This document shows positions 1 through 7,137 of a stretch of 58,608 nucleotides of DNA, one piece after another (positions within the stretch are counted from its first letter, which is position 1; each line of letters opens with the position of its first letter). The stretch lies in the NCBI RefSeq assembly GCF_016862995.1, contig NZ_BOOA01000054.1, positions 1 through 58,608 of the forward strand, written 5' to 3'. Source of the stretch: Acrocarpospora phusangensis. GTDB taxonomy: Bacteria > Actinomycetota > Actinomycetes > Streptosporangiales > Streptosporangiaceae. A model generated the notes under the pieces. It had not been told where the DNA came from. It worked only from the letters and a program-made list of their open reading frames with translations, and did not search any database. The position numbers and the translations under genes were made by a program.

Positions 1-108
1 GGGACGTTCCCGCAGTAGATAGAGCCTGCGCTCGTCGCTCGACTCCGCCGTCCGGCCTTGCCGGTTTCCGAGCCGCCTCCGAACTAGACGTCCGTCCCGA
101 CCCGTTGA

Positions 109-141
109 GCGATAGGGCCACTTCTCGGCTGCCCCTATCGC
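109..141. other. Inverted repeat upstream of the first gene
   Basis: A perfect 9-bp stem (GCGATAGGG at 109-117 pairing with CCCTATCGC at 133-141) with a 15-nt loop, ending 32 bp before the ATG at 173. It could be a 5' leader hairpin or an operator. The rest of 1-172 shows nothing else that can be assigned. Confidence 0.5.
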
Positions 142-172
142 CGCGTGCGATCTTTGGGCGTAGGTTTGCCCT

Positions 173-1069
173 ATGCGGGAGGCTCACGCGGAGGACGCAC
201 GATCCGAGGCCAAGCGACTGATTCTCGACCTGCTGGGGGAGGAGCGTCCCACCGCCGGGACCCTGCTCAAAGAGGCCCAGGCCGTGCTCGGCAGGGAACG
301 CACCCGGCGGGCCGCCGACCTGGCCAGGGGCGCGCCGCTCACCCGGCGCTCGGCCGAACTGGCCGCCATCGCCGCCCTCTTCGTCGGCACCGGCGAACTC
401 GGCGCGGGCTGGTGGACGGTCAGCCGCGGCGGCTCCCTCCCGCCGCCTGAGGAGGTCCTGGTCAAAGCCCAGCCCCTCGACCCGTGGGCCGACCTGACCG
501 TACTGGAGATGCTGGCCGCCTGGATCTCCGACGACGTCGCCGACGCCATCTGGGGACCGCCCGCCGGGTCCGCCGACCTCAACTCCTGGCAGGCGGAGGA
601 CCGCGTCCAACTGCCCGAAGGCGTACGGGCCGGGACCCGGCTGGTCGTCTCGTTCGACGCCGGCGGTCGCCTGGACGCCGTCGTGGTCACCCGCAAGGAC
701 GACGACCTCGGCTCCAACCTGGACTTCTCGTCCCTGCGCTACTCCCGCCCCGCCGAAGCCCAATGGAGCTGGGGCGTCGCCGCCGGCCTCGGACCCCACC
801 CGCTCCCCGACGAACTCCCCGACCCGTACGCCGACCCCGTGGACCAGCCCGCGGCGACCGTCCTCCGCGAGTGGGCGCTCCAGCACGGCGCGACACCCAG
901 CCTCGCCGGGCCGCCCTGGGCCAACCGGGGCGACGTGATCGCCGCCGTCGAACGGGTCGACTGGATGTGGCGCAGCGCCGAATGGTTCGCCTGGTGGCGC
1001 GCCACCGCCGCCCTCATCGACGCCGAACCCGCCCAACTCGACCGCCGCCTGGAGGACCTCGCCGGCTAA
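173..1069 (+). CDS. Hypothetical protein (298 aa)
   Basis: I do not recognise this family. The frame has typical high-GC actinomycete codon use throughout. The N-terminal third (about 1-90) is charged and helical, with an Ala-rich segment around LTRRSAELAAIAALFVGTGE. The middle is Trp-rich, and the last 60 residues carry several Trp (VDWMWRSAEWFAWWRATAA), suggesting an amphipathic helical domain. No signal peptide is seen. The ATG at 173 has only a poor Shine-Dalgarno (GTAGG about 10 nt upstream). It faces the SARP gene tail to tail across 132 bp. It could be a cytosolic ligand-binding or regulatory protein, but nothing proves this. Confidence 0.6.
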   Translation: MREAHAEDARSEAKRLILDLLGEERPTAGTLLKEAQAVLGRERTRRAADLARGAPLTRRSAELAAIAALFVGTGELGAGWWTVSRGGSLPPPEEVLVKAQPLDPWADLTVLEMLAAWISDDVADAIWGPPAGSADLNSWQAEDRVQLPEGVRAGTRLVVSFDAGGRLDAVVVTRKDDDLGSNLDFSSLRYSRPAEAQWSWGVAAGLGPHPLPDELPDPYADPVDQPAATVLREWALQHGATPSLAGPPWANRGDVIAAVERVDWMWRSAEWFAWWRATAALIDAEPAQLDRRLEDLAG

Positions 1070-1201
1070 CTTGAGGGTGGCCGAGGATCACATCGAAGAC
1101 TTGGTTGCGGTCGACCGGGTCCTTCTTGGAGTTGAACGCGACACGGCAGAATGCGCCTCAGATCATCCTGATCGCGTCATGTCGCGCGGTGGGTATCGCT
1201 T

Positions 1202-4200
1202 TCAGGCGGTCGAGTCGTTCCGGCCGGGCGTTCGTATCCCTTCGAGGCTGGCGCGCAGGTCTTCGGCCTTCGGCACGCCCAACTGGTCGTACAAGGCGAG
1301 CGCCTGGTGCCAGCACTCTTCTGCCCTGGCGACTTCGCCGGTGTTGACCAGGGAGAAACCCATCTGCTCCAGAATGCTGGCCTGCTGGTAGAGCTCGCCG
1401 GTGGTCCGGGCGAGTTCGAGTGCCTGGCCGTAGTTCTCCAGTGCGATGGTGTGGCGTCCGGCCCGCCGATGGACGTCGCCGATATGGCACAGAGCGTGCG
1501 CCTCGATGGATCGTTCCGAGATCGCGATCGCGATATTCCGAGCCTTCTGATAGTGAATAGTGGCCTCGCCGTCGCGGCCCATGCGTGCGTAGCAGCTGCC
1601 GATGTTCGCCAGCGCGTCGGCTTCCCCCCGGCGGTCGCCGATCTCCTGATAAAGCTTCACCGCGTTGCGGAAATACTGATTGGCCTCTGCCAGGTGGCCC
1701 ATGGACTGGCGCACCCTGGCGACATTGTTGAAACATATGGCCCGATGCTGCGGGCCCATATCAGGGTCTGCGGCGGCCGCCTCCTCGTAGTACTGCAGCG
1801 CGGATTCCAACCGGCCGAGCCCAAATTCGACGTCTCCCATGTTGTTCAGGCTGATCTGGAGGCCGCGCGGGTCGTTGATGGCCCGATTGCCTTCGACGGC
1901 CTGCCGAAAGAGGTCCGTGGCCTCCGTGTACTCCCCTAGATACCATCTGGCGATGCCCACGTGAGTAAGGCTTTCCACCTCGCCTGAACGGTCCCCGATG
2001 TCGCGCCGGGTCCGGAGCGCGAGCAGGCAGTATTCCAGGCCGATAGCGTATTCGGAGCTGTGGACGTGGATAACGCCGAGCAGGTCGAGCAGGTCGGCGA
2101 TGGCGTGCTGGTCGTTGAGCGTACGCTGAGTGGTCAGTGCCTGGGTGGCTTGATCGCTGGCTTCTCGCAGGTTGCCGGCTCGCCAGTGAATCCGGGCGAG
2201 ATCCGCCCGCGCGCGGGCTTCGCCCGACCGGTCGCCGAGTTCCTGCCAGGCCTCGATCGCGCGCTGGTGGAGGATGACGGCTTCCTTCCAACGTCCGGAC
2301 GTCTCCAGAAACTCGCCCAGACTGCGGGAGATCAGCCCGGCGTGGCGCGGCCACCGATCATCGGAGGCGTGTTTGGCGAGATGGAGCAGATTGTCCAATT
2401 CCGCGGTGAACCATTGCCGCGCGTCCCCTGCGTTCTCCAGCGTCGGCAGAACCGGCTGCGAATCGCCGATCTCGACCGCTGCTCGGGTGTGCCGCGGATG
2501 AAGCAGCCGGTCGGCACGATCTGCGGTGAGTAGGTAGTAGTCGAGCAACCGGGCACGCGCCGCTCGGCGTTCATGCTCCGGCCGGTGGGCGGAGAGCTGG
2601 CGGGCGTATTCGCGGATGAGATCGTGGAACTGGTACCGGCCACGACGCGGTTCCTCGATGAGGTGATGGTCCTGGAGGTCCTCCAGGATGCGTTCCGTGG
2701 TGTGCCGGTCCTCCTGGAGCAAGGCCGCTGAGCTGTCGACGTCCAATTCGGTGCCGGTGTGGAGCCCAAGTAGCCGGAACGCCTCTTGATGCGAAGGTTC
2801 GAGCCCTTGATATGACAGTTCGAAGGCGGCGGTGATCTCCACATTGGCCGCCCGGATCTCCGCCAGCCTGCGATTACCGTCACTGAGAATGGCGATCATG
2901 TCGGCGACCCGCCAGGAGGGCCGGTGCCGGAATCGGTTCCCGACGAGCTGGACCGCCATCGGAAGGTAGCCGCACAGCCGCATGAGCTCCGCGACCTCGC
3001 CGGGTTCTCTGGCGCGGTGTTGGCCGACGATCCGGCCGAACAGAGCGGCGGCGTCCTCGGGAGGCATCGCGTCGAGTGGCAGTGACTGTACATCGTCGAG
3101 TCCGGCCAGGCGGCGTCGGCTGGTGATCAGGACCAGGCAGCCGGGGGCGCCCGGGAGCAGGTGGCGGATCTGCTCATGGTCGGTGGCGCCGTCCAGGACC
3201 ACCAGCGCTCTGCGGTGAGCCAACTCCGCCCGCCACAACGTCGCACGCTCGTCCAATTCGCCCGGAATATGCGCGGCGGGGATGCCCAGCACGCTCAACA
3301 GCCGGTCCAGCGCGACAAGCGGATCCAGCGGAGCGTGCTCGGCGTCGTGACCATGCAGATCGAGATGGAACTTTCCGTCCGGGTACTGGTCGCCGAGCTG
3401 ATGCGCCAGGTGCAGGGCGAGCGTGCTCTTCCCGGCACCGGGCATCCCGTCTATGGCCAGCACGGTGACCGCCGTCTCATGAGGGGTGGCCATGGCCAGC
3501 AGTTGAGCGAGCTCGACGGTTCGCCCGGTGAAGACGGACGTGTCGCGGGGCAGATTGTTCTTCGCCCGGTCGCCGATGGTCGACTCGGACGCCAGCAGCA
3601 GCGTCGTGTCGCTGTTGAGAATGCGCTGGTGGAGCTCCCGCAGCTGCGGACCGGGCTCCGTGGCGTATTCGGAGACCACGTTGTCCCGTGCCCGTCGGTA
3701 GGCGTCCAAAGCGTCTACCTGGCGGCCACTGCGATAGAGCGCGGTCATCAGTAGTTCGACCAGCTTGTCGTTGTACGGGTAACTGTCGATCAGCTCGGAC
3801 AGCTTGACGACCATGTCGGCGTGCCGGCCCAGCTGGAGTTCGAACTGCACCCGGTCTATCGCCCCACCGAGAAGCTCATCCTCGATGCTCTTTCTGGTGC
3901 TGGTGGCCCACGATCCGGACAGGCCTGCCAATGGTTCTCCGCGCCACAGCTCGCCCGCCTCGTTCAGCAGCCGTACGGCTACTCGCACATCGCCACTTCG
4001 GGCAATGGCCCGCGCTTGCGCGCGCAATTGCCTGAAGCGGATGTAATCCACGTTCTCCGGATCGGTCTCCAGCGTGTACGCTCCGGCGCGATTGCTGATC
4101 TGGGCGTCGGCCCCCAAATTATGGAGACGATTCCTAAGCCGGGTGACTTTCGAGTACAGAGTGCCACGCGGGTTATCTGGTGGATCACCGTCCCATACTC

Positions 4201-4342
4201 GGGCGACGAGAGTCTCGATTGGGACCGGCTGACCAGGAGTGAGCGCGAGTGCAGCCAGTACATGGCGTTCTCCGGCCCACCAGACGGCATGGCGTGTCTG
4301 TTTGTCCCAGAGCTCGATCGGGCCAAGTATCCGGAATTCCAT
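1202..4342 (-). CDS. AfsR/SARP-family regulator with NB-ARC ATPase and TPR repeats
   Basis: A 1046-aa transcription activator. An OmpR-like winged helix (about 1-95, beginning MEFRILGPIELW) is followed by a bacterial transcriptional activation domain (about 96-243). Next is a STAND/NB-ARC ATPase with Walker A GMPGAGKST near residue 300 and Walker B LVVLD. The C-terminal third is tetratricopeptide repeats (for example YLGEYTEATDLFRQAVEGN). Full-length AfsR-like proteins of this layout switch on specialised metabolism when the sensor domains are triggered. The ATG at 4342 is chosen over the upstream in-frame ATG at 4375 because AAAGGGG lies 5-6 nt before it and homologues begin with this motif. 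A small ORF sits 63 bp upstream on the same strand and may be co-transcribed. No biosynthetic cluster is evident in the window. Confidence 0.95.
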   Translation of the reverse strand: MEFRILGPIELWDKQTRHAVWWAGERHVLAALALTPGQPVPIETLVARVWDGDPPDNPRGTLYSKVTRLRNRLHNLGADAQISNRAGAYTLETDPENVDYIRFRQLRAQARAIARSGDVRVAVRLLNEAGELWRGEPLAGLSGSWATSTRKSIEDELLGGAIDRVQFELQLGRHADMVVKLSELIDSYPYNDKLVELLMTALYRSGRQVDALDAYRRARDNVVSEYATEPGPQLRELHQRILNSDTTLLLASESTIGDRAKNNLPRDTSVFTGRTVELAQLLAMATPHETAVTVLAIDGMPGAGKSTLALHLAHQLGDQYPDGKFHLDLHGHDAEHAPLDPLVALDRLLSVLGIPAAHIPGELDERATLWRAELAHRRALVVLDGATDHEQIRHLLPGAPGCLVLITSRRRLAGLDDVQSLPLDAMPPEDAAALFGRIVGQHRAREPGEVAELMRLCGYLPMAVQLVGNRFRHRPSWRVADMIAILSDGNRRLAEIRAANVEITAAFELSYQGLEPSHQEAFRLLGLHTGTELDVDSSAALLQEDRHTTERILEDLQDHHLIEEPRRGRYQFHDLIREYARQLSAHRPEHERRAARARLLDYYLLTADRADRLLHPRHTRAAVEIGDSQPVLPTLENAGDARQWFTAELDNLLHLAKHASDDRWPRHAGLISRSLGEFLETSGRWKEAVILHQRAIEAWQELGDRSGEARARADLARIHWRAGNLREASDQATQALTTQRTLNDQHAIADLLDLLGVIHVHSSEYAIGLEYCLLALRTRRDIGDRSGEVESLTHVGIARWYLGEYTEATDLFRQAVEGNRAINDPRGLQISLNNMGDVEFGLGRLESALQYYEEAAAADPDMGPQHRAICFNNVARVRQSMGHLAEANQYFRNAVKLYQEIGDRRGEADALANIGSCYARMGRDGEATIHYQKARNIAIAISERSIEAHALCHIGDVHRRAGRHTIALENYGQALELARTTGELYQQASILEQMGFSLVNTGEVARAEECWHQALALYDQLGVPKAEDLRASLEGIRTPGRNDSTA

Positions 4343-4405
4343 TGGAGCCCCTTTGTAGGGGACAGGACTTTCCAACGAAAGCTTCTCACCATTGGATAGG
4401 GAAAT

Positions 4406-4657
4406 CTAGAAGTAACCTCCCTGAAGGTGAACTGTAAGGTTTCCGTCTTCGCTGAGCGTCACGCCGGCGATGGGAACGATCCACTGATCGCTGTTCCTGA
4501 TCGAGTTACCTGCCGCCACCGAATGGTATTCACCGGAGTCCTCCTCATGTTCTGCTCCTAGATCGACATAGCGCACCCGAATATGTAACATGTGGTTCTG
4601 TACCAGCGTGATGGGGTATTGTTTCCTGGCCGATAAGATTTGCGGCAAATCGGACAA
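4406..4657 (-). CDS. Small hypothetical protein upstream of the SARP gene
   Basis: Up to 83 aa, same strand as the SARP regulator and ending 63 bp before its start, so probably one transcript. The sequence is rich in beta-type residues (WIVPIAGVTLSEDGNLTVHL) and ends in Gly-Gly-Tyr-Phe; no family is recognised. The longest frame starts at a TTG (4657) with no clear Shine-Dalgarno; an internal ATG at 4591 would give 61 aa and is equally weakly supported. Base composition is well below that of the neighbours, so codon statistics help little. Its position suggests a partner or modulator of the SARP protein, which is inference only. Confidence 0.45.
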   Translation of the reverse strand: MSDLPQILSARKQYPITLVQNHMLHIRVRYVDLGAEHEEDSGEYHSVAAGNSIRNSDQWIVPIAGVTLSEDGNLTVHLQGGYF

Positions 4658-4706
4658 TTGGTTATAGGCAGACCTAAATCATCATAGGAAGATCAAGGTG
4701 CGTGAT

Positions 4707-4802
4707 ATGACGCCGCAAGATGGCGAAGCGACGCCGCTGCCGAACGGGGAGGAAGCTCCCATGTTCATGTTCCACGTGATCTTGATGCTGCTTGTCCGCT
4801 AG
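4707..4802 (+). CDS. Putative 31-aa peptide divergent from the SARP unit
   Basis: An ATG-initiated 31-codon ORF preceded by AAGGTG six nt upstream. It starts 50 bp from the divergent small ORF, and nine nt after its stop comes a very strong hairpin, so it looks like a self-contained transcription unit. The first half is acidic and Pro/Gly-containing (MTPQDGEATPLPNGEEAP); the second is strongly hydrophobic and ends in Arg (MFMFHVILMLLVR). That layout fits a secreted signal, a membrane-active micropeptide or a modified-peptide precursor. No maturation enzyme is seen nearby. It was called on context, not homology. Confidence 0.4.
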   Translation: MTPQDGEATPLPNGEEAPMFMFHVILMLLVR

Positions 4803-4810
4803 GTTCCGTG

Positions 4811-4861
4811 CTCAGGCACAGAAGGTCCCCCACCGTAGGGTCGGGGGACCTTCGTGCTGAG
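4811..4861 (+). terminator. Long stem-loop after the 31-aa ORF
   Basis: The arm at 4811-4831 (CTCAGGCACAGAAGGTCCCCC) pairs with GGGGGACCTTC-GTGC-TGAG at 4843-4861: an uninterrupted 11-bp core plus an outer GCAC/GTGC and CTCA/TGAG extension broken only by small bulges. There is no U-tract, as is common for actinomycete terminators. Confidence 0.7.
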
Positions 4862-5229
4862 GGGGTGGAACCGTTCGGCTCTCCACTGTCTGCTGGGTTC
4901 GTGTCCGGCTCCAGGCGCTGCCCGTGTCGCCCGGAGGCCCTTCGTGTAAGCGACTCGCCCCCGTCCAGACAGGAGGGGTCGTTTGGGGAGGGGAGGTGTA
5001 CATGACGACCTCGCGCAACAAGATCTGCGGAAGTCGAAAGTACGCTCACGTAGAAATATGACCACCTGACGGCAGATTTATATCCCCCATCCGGCCTACC
5101 GCACGTGCTGTACAAAGGGATGATCGTCACATTGGGCCGTTGTCGTGGTGAGTTTCGGGTATCATTTGCGCAATAGGAACAATTTGCTGTTCGGCGTAAT
5201 GGGGCCTTTCCGAAAGTAGTCTTCCGGCC
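4862..5229 (+). other. Gene-poor, lower-GC stretch with one possible 19-codon ORF
   Basis: Between the hairpin and the nuclease gene no sizeable coding frame stands out. A 19-codon ORF at 5002-5061 (MTTSRNKICGSRKYAHVEI) has a near-ideal Shine-Dalgarno (GGGAGG, five nt spacing) but no other support. The part after 5050 is distinctly AT-rich for this genome and probably holds the promoter of the nuclease gene; I could not place a convincing -35/-10 pair. The base composition suggests acquired or decayed DNA. Confidence 0.35.
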
Positions 5230-6141
5230 ATGGTCACTCCCAGGCATGAGGGGCTAACCGGAATAGCCACCCTCGATGCCGGCATCACCGCAGAGGCCCT
5301 GCGCGCGCTTTTCGACCTGTCGATCCCCAACGGTGAGGCGCGCGTTCTGTCCTGCGATCTGTCCGAAGCCGTCCCCGCCGTGTATCGCGCGGACGCCGCC
5401 ATCCTGTACGCCTCCAGGGACACCAGCCTCGGTGTCATCGTCGAAGTGCAGCTTCGACCGGACCACCGCAAACACGACAGCTGGCTGGCCTATATCGCGA
5501 ATCTTCGTGCTCGCGACCACACGCCGACCTGTCTCGTGGTCATCTGCCCCAACCGTCAGACCGCCACGTGGGCGTCTCTTCCGATCGAAACCGGCCATCC
5601 CGGGCTCACTCTGGTACCCCTGGTGATCGGCCCCGACAACACCTCGGTGATCACCGACGTCGCCGAAGCGGTCGGGAACATCGGCCTAGCCGCCATCGCG
5701 GCCATCACCCACAGCGAGAATCCCCAGATCAGGGCCATTCTTGCCGCCCTCACCGAAGCCCTGAACCACATCGACCCGGCCGCCGCCCAAAGGTACGCTG
5801 AATACGTCACCGTGGCTCTGACCGGCACCGCCAAAACCGAAATGGAGCAGCTCATGGCCACCAAGTCGTACCTCTACCAGGGGAAGTACGCCCAGAGCCT
5901 CATCGAGGAGGGCAGGGCGAGCGGTATCGCCGAAGGAAGGGCGAGCGGTATCGCCGAAGGCAGGGCGAGTGGTATCGCTGAAGGCGAGGCGAAGTCGCTG
6001 CTTTTCGTTCTTGAGAAGCGGGGTGTGGAGCTGTCCGAGACCGATCGAAAGAACGTTCTGAGCTGCACCGATCAGGAATTGCTGACCGCCTGGCTGGAGC
6101 GGGCCCTCACGGCGAGGTCGGTCGAGGACGTATTCGGTTGA
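5230..6141 (+). CDS. PD-(D/E)XK nuclease-like protein with Gly-x3 repeat linker
   Basis: A 303-aa protein of a type common in multiple copies in actinomycetes and cyanobacteria. The N-terminal part has Asp55 (RADAAIL) followed by Glu72 and Gln74 in VIVEVQL, the D-(15-20)-ExQ variant of the PD-(D/E)XK nuclease core also seen in Rpn/DUF4351-type proteins. A helical region follows, then three copies of an EGRASGIA unit (about 227-250) with Gly every fourth residue, then a C-terminal helix-hairpin domain (VELSETDRKNVLSCTDQELL). The likely role is DNA cleavage or recombination promotion. The ATG at 5230 has a poor Shine-Dalgarno. A degenerate copy of its C-terminus lies immediately downstream. Confidence 0.65.
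   Translation: MVTPRHEGLTGIATLDAGITAEALRALFDLSIPNGEARVLSCDLSEAVPAVYRADAAILYASRDTSLGVIVEVQLRPDHRKHDSWLAYIANLRARDHTPTCLVVICPNRQTATWASLPIETGHPGLTLVPLVIGPDNTSVITDVAEAVGNIGLAAIAAITHSENPQIRAILAALTEALNHIDPAAAQRYAEYVTVALTGTAKTEMEQLMATKSYLYQGKYAQSLIEEGRASGIAEGRASGIAEGRASGIAEGEAKSLLFVLEKRGVELSETDRKNVLSCTDQELLTAWLERALTARSVEDVFG
5908..5979 (+). repeat. Three in-frame 24-bp tandem repeats
   Basis: Units at 5908-5931, 5932-5955 and 5956-5979 differ by four bases or fewer (unit core GGGCGAGCGGTATCGCC) and encode the EGRASGIA repeats of the nuclease-like protein. Copy number can change without breaking the frame. Confidence 0.9.
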
Positions 6142-6153
6142 AGGGAGACCGGC

Positions 6154-6432
6154 GCAGCCCCTGAAGGGGATTCTGGGCGTAAAACATCCGGTTACCGGAA
6201 AGAGCACGCTCTGAACCTCATGCTGGAAGCCATAGCGAGAGGTAAGGCGCGAGGTACGGCCAACTATCTTCTCCTGTGTCTGTATAAGGCTGGCCTGGAA
6301 TTGTCTGAGGCTGATCGCGAGCGGGTTCTCAGCTGTACAGATCAGGAACAACTGGCTATCTGGGTGAAGCGGGCGCCGTACGTGGACAGGGCAGAGGACA
6401 TGTTCACTGACCCAGATCTTTCGCGATCTTGA
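6154..6432 (+). pseudogene. Degenerate duplicate of the nuclease C-terminal half
   Basis: From an ATG at 6220 the frame reads 70 aa, but similarity to the upstream gene starts earlier, about 6163-6183, where the same frame (KTSGYRKEHALNLMLE) aligns without gaps to KSYLYQGKYAQSLIEE of the intact gene. The Gly-x3 segment is shortened to ARGKARGTA, and the tail is nearly the same motif (LELSEADRERVLSCTDQEQL versus VELSETDRKNVLSCTDQELL). The nuclease core is missing. It is therefore a remnant of a tandem paralogue, unless a short protein is still made from 6220. The 236 bp after it (6433-6668) hold nothing I can assign. Confidence 0.7.
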
Positions 6433-6668
6433 GCGCGGCTCCTCACTGGCCAGTTGGACTTGTGTGGTGGGGGATTTCGGTGTCATGGCCCGGTGGTCGC
6501 CGGGGCGGCCCTTGGTTCCCCGCTGGTGGGCCGGGCCAGCAGGGGAACCCCGGCCGCGCCGATCAACTGGAGCCCGCACCCCGCTCGGATGATCCACCCT
6601 GCCTATTGGCTGGATCCGGCGCTCGTGGGAGATTTCTCCCCTAGGTTTCGAGAGCCCCAGGAGGAACA

Positions 6669-7046
6669 GTGGCCACACCAGGTGAGACCCCCCTTGACTT
6701 GGACGCGATGATGGTGGCCGATGACAGGACCGAGGCCGATGTGGATGCCGCGCGGTGGCGGTACGGGTTCTATGTCGTGCTCACCGGATTGGTTGTGATC
6801 TTGGTCGGGTTCGCGGTGGCCGTGTTGCGGACCGGGGAGGCCGGGACGTTGTTCGCGGGGCTGTCCGGGGTCGTGGGGACGATCATCGGGGCGTACTTCG
6901 GGGTGCAGGCGGGTCAGTCGGGGAAGGACAAGGCCGAACTGGAGTTGCGCCGGGCCAACGACCGGGCGACCCGGATGGCCGCGTACGTGGGGCCGCAGAA
7001 CATCGACCAGATCATGGGGCCGGTGCGCAGGCCGACCCGGGGCTGA
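6669..7046 (+). CDS. Small membrane protein with two TM segments
   Basis: 125 aa, GTG start at 6669 with an excellent Shine-Dalgarno (AGGAGG, four nt spacing). An acidic N-terminus (about 1-30) is followed by two hydrophobic helices (YGFYVVLTGLVVILVGFAVA and a Gly-rich GLSGVVGTIIGAYFGVQAG). A cytoplasmic charged helix follows (GKDKAELELRRANDRATRMA). The second TM with its GAYFG motif resembles small actinomycete proteins of unknown function. It is free-standing: the next gene starts 91 bp later. Confidence 0.75.
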   Translation: MATPGETPLDLDAMMVADDRTEADVDAARWRYGFYVVLTGLVVILVGFAVAVLRTGEAGTLFAGLSGVVGTIIGAYFGVQAGQSGKDKAELELRRANDRATRMAAYVGPQNIDQIMGPVRRPTRG

Positions 7047-7137
7047 CCTCGGCAGGCAGGCTATGACGACTATTTCCAGATTCTTCGGCACACTCCGCTG
7101 ATTTCACGTCTCACAGCCGGTCGGTAGAAACTGGAGC

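Noticed and set aside
1202-5061. SARP region as the start of an antibiotic biosynthetic cluster
   Set aside because: No polyketide synthase, peptide synthetase, RiPP maturation or tailoring genes are seen within the window; only the regulator and small ORFs.
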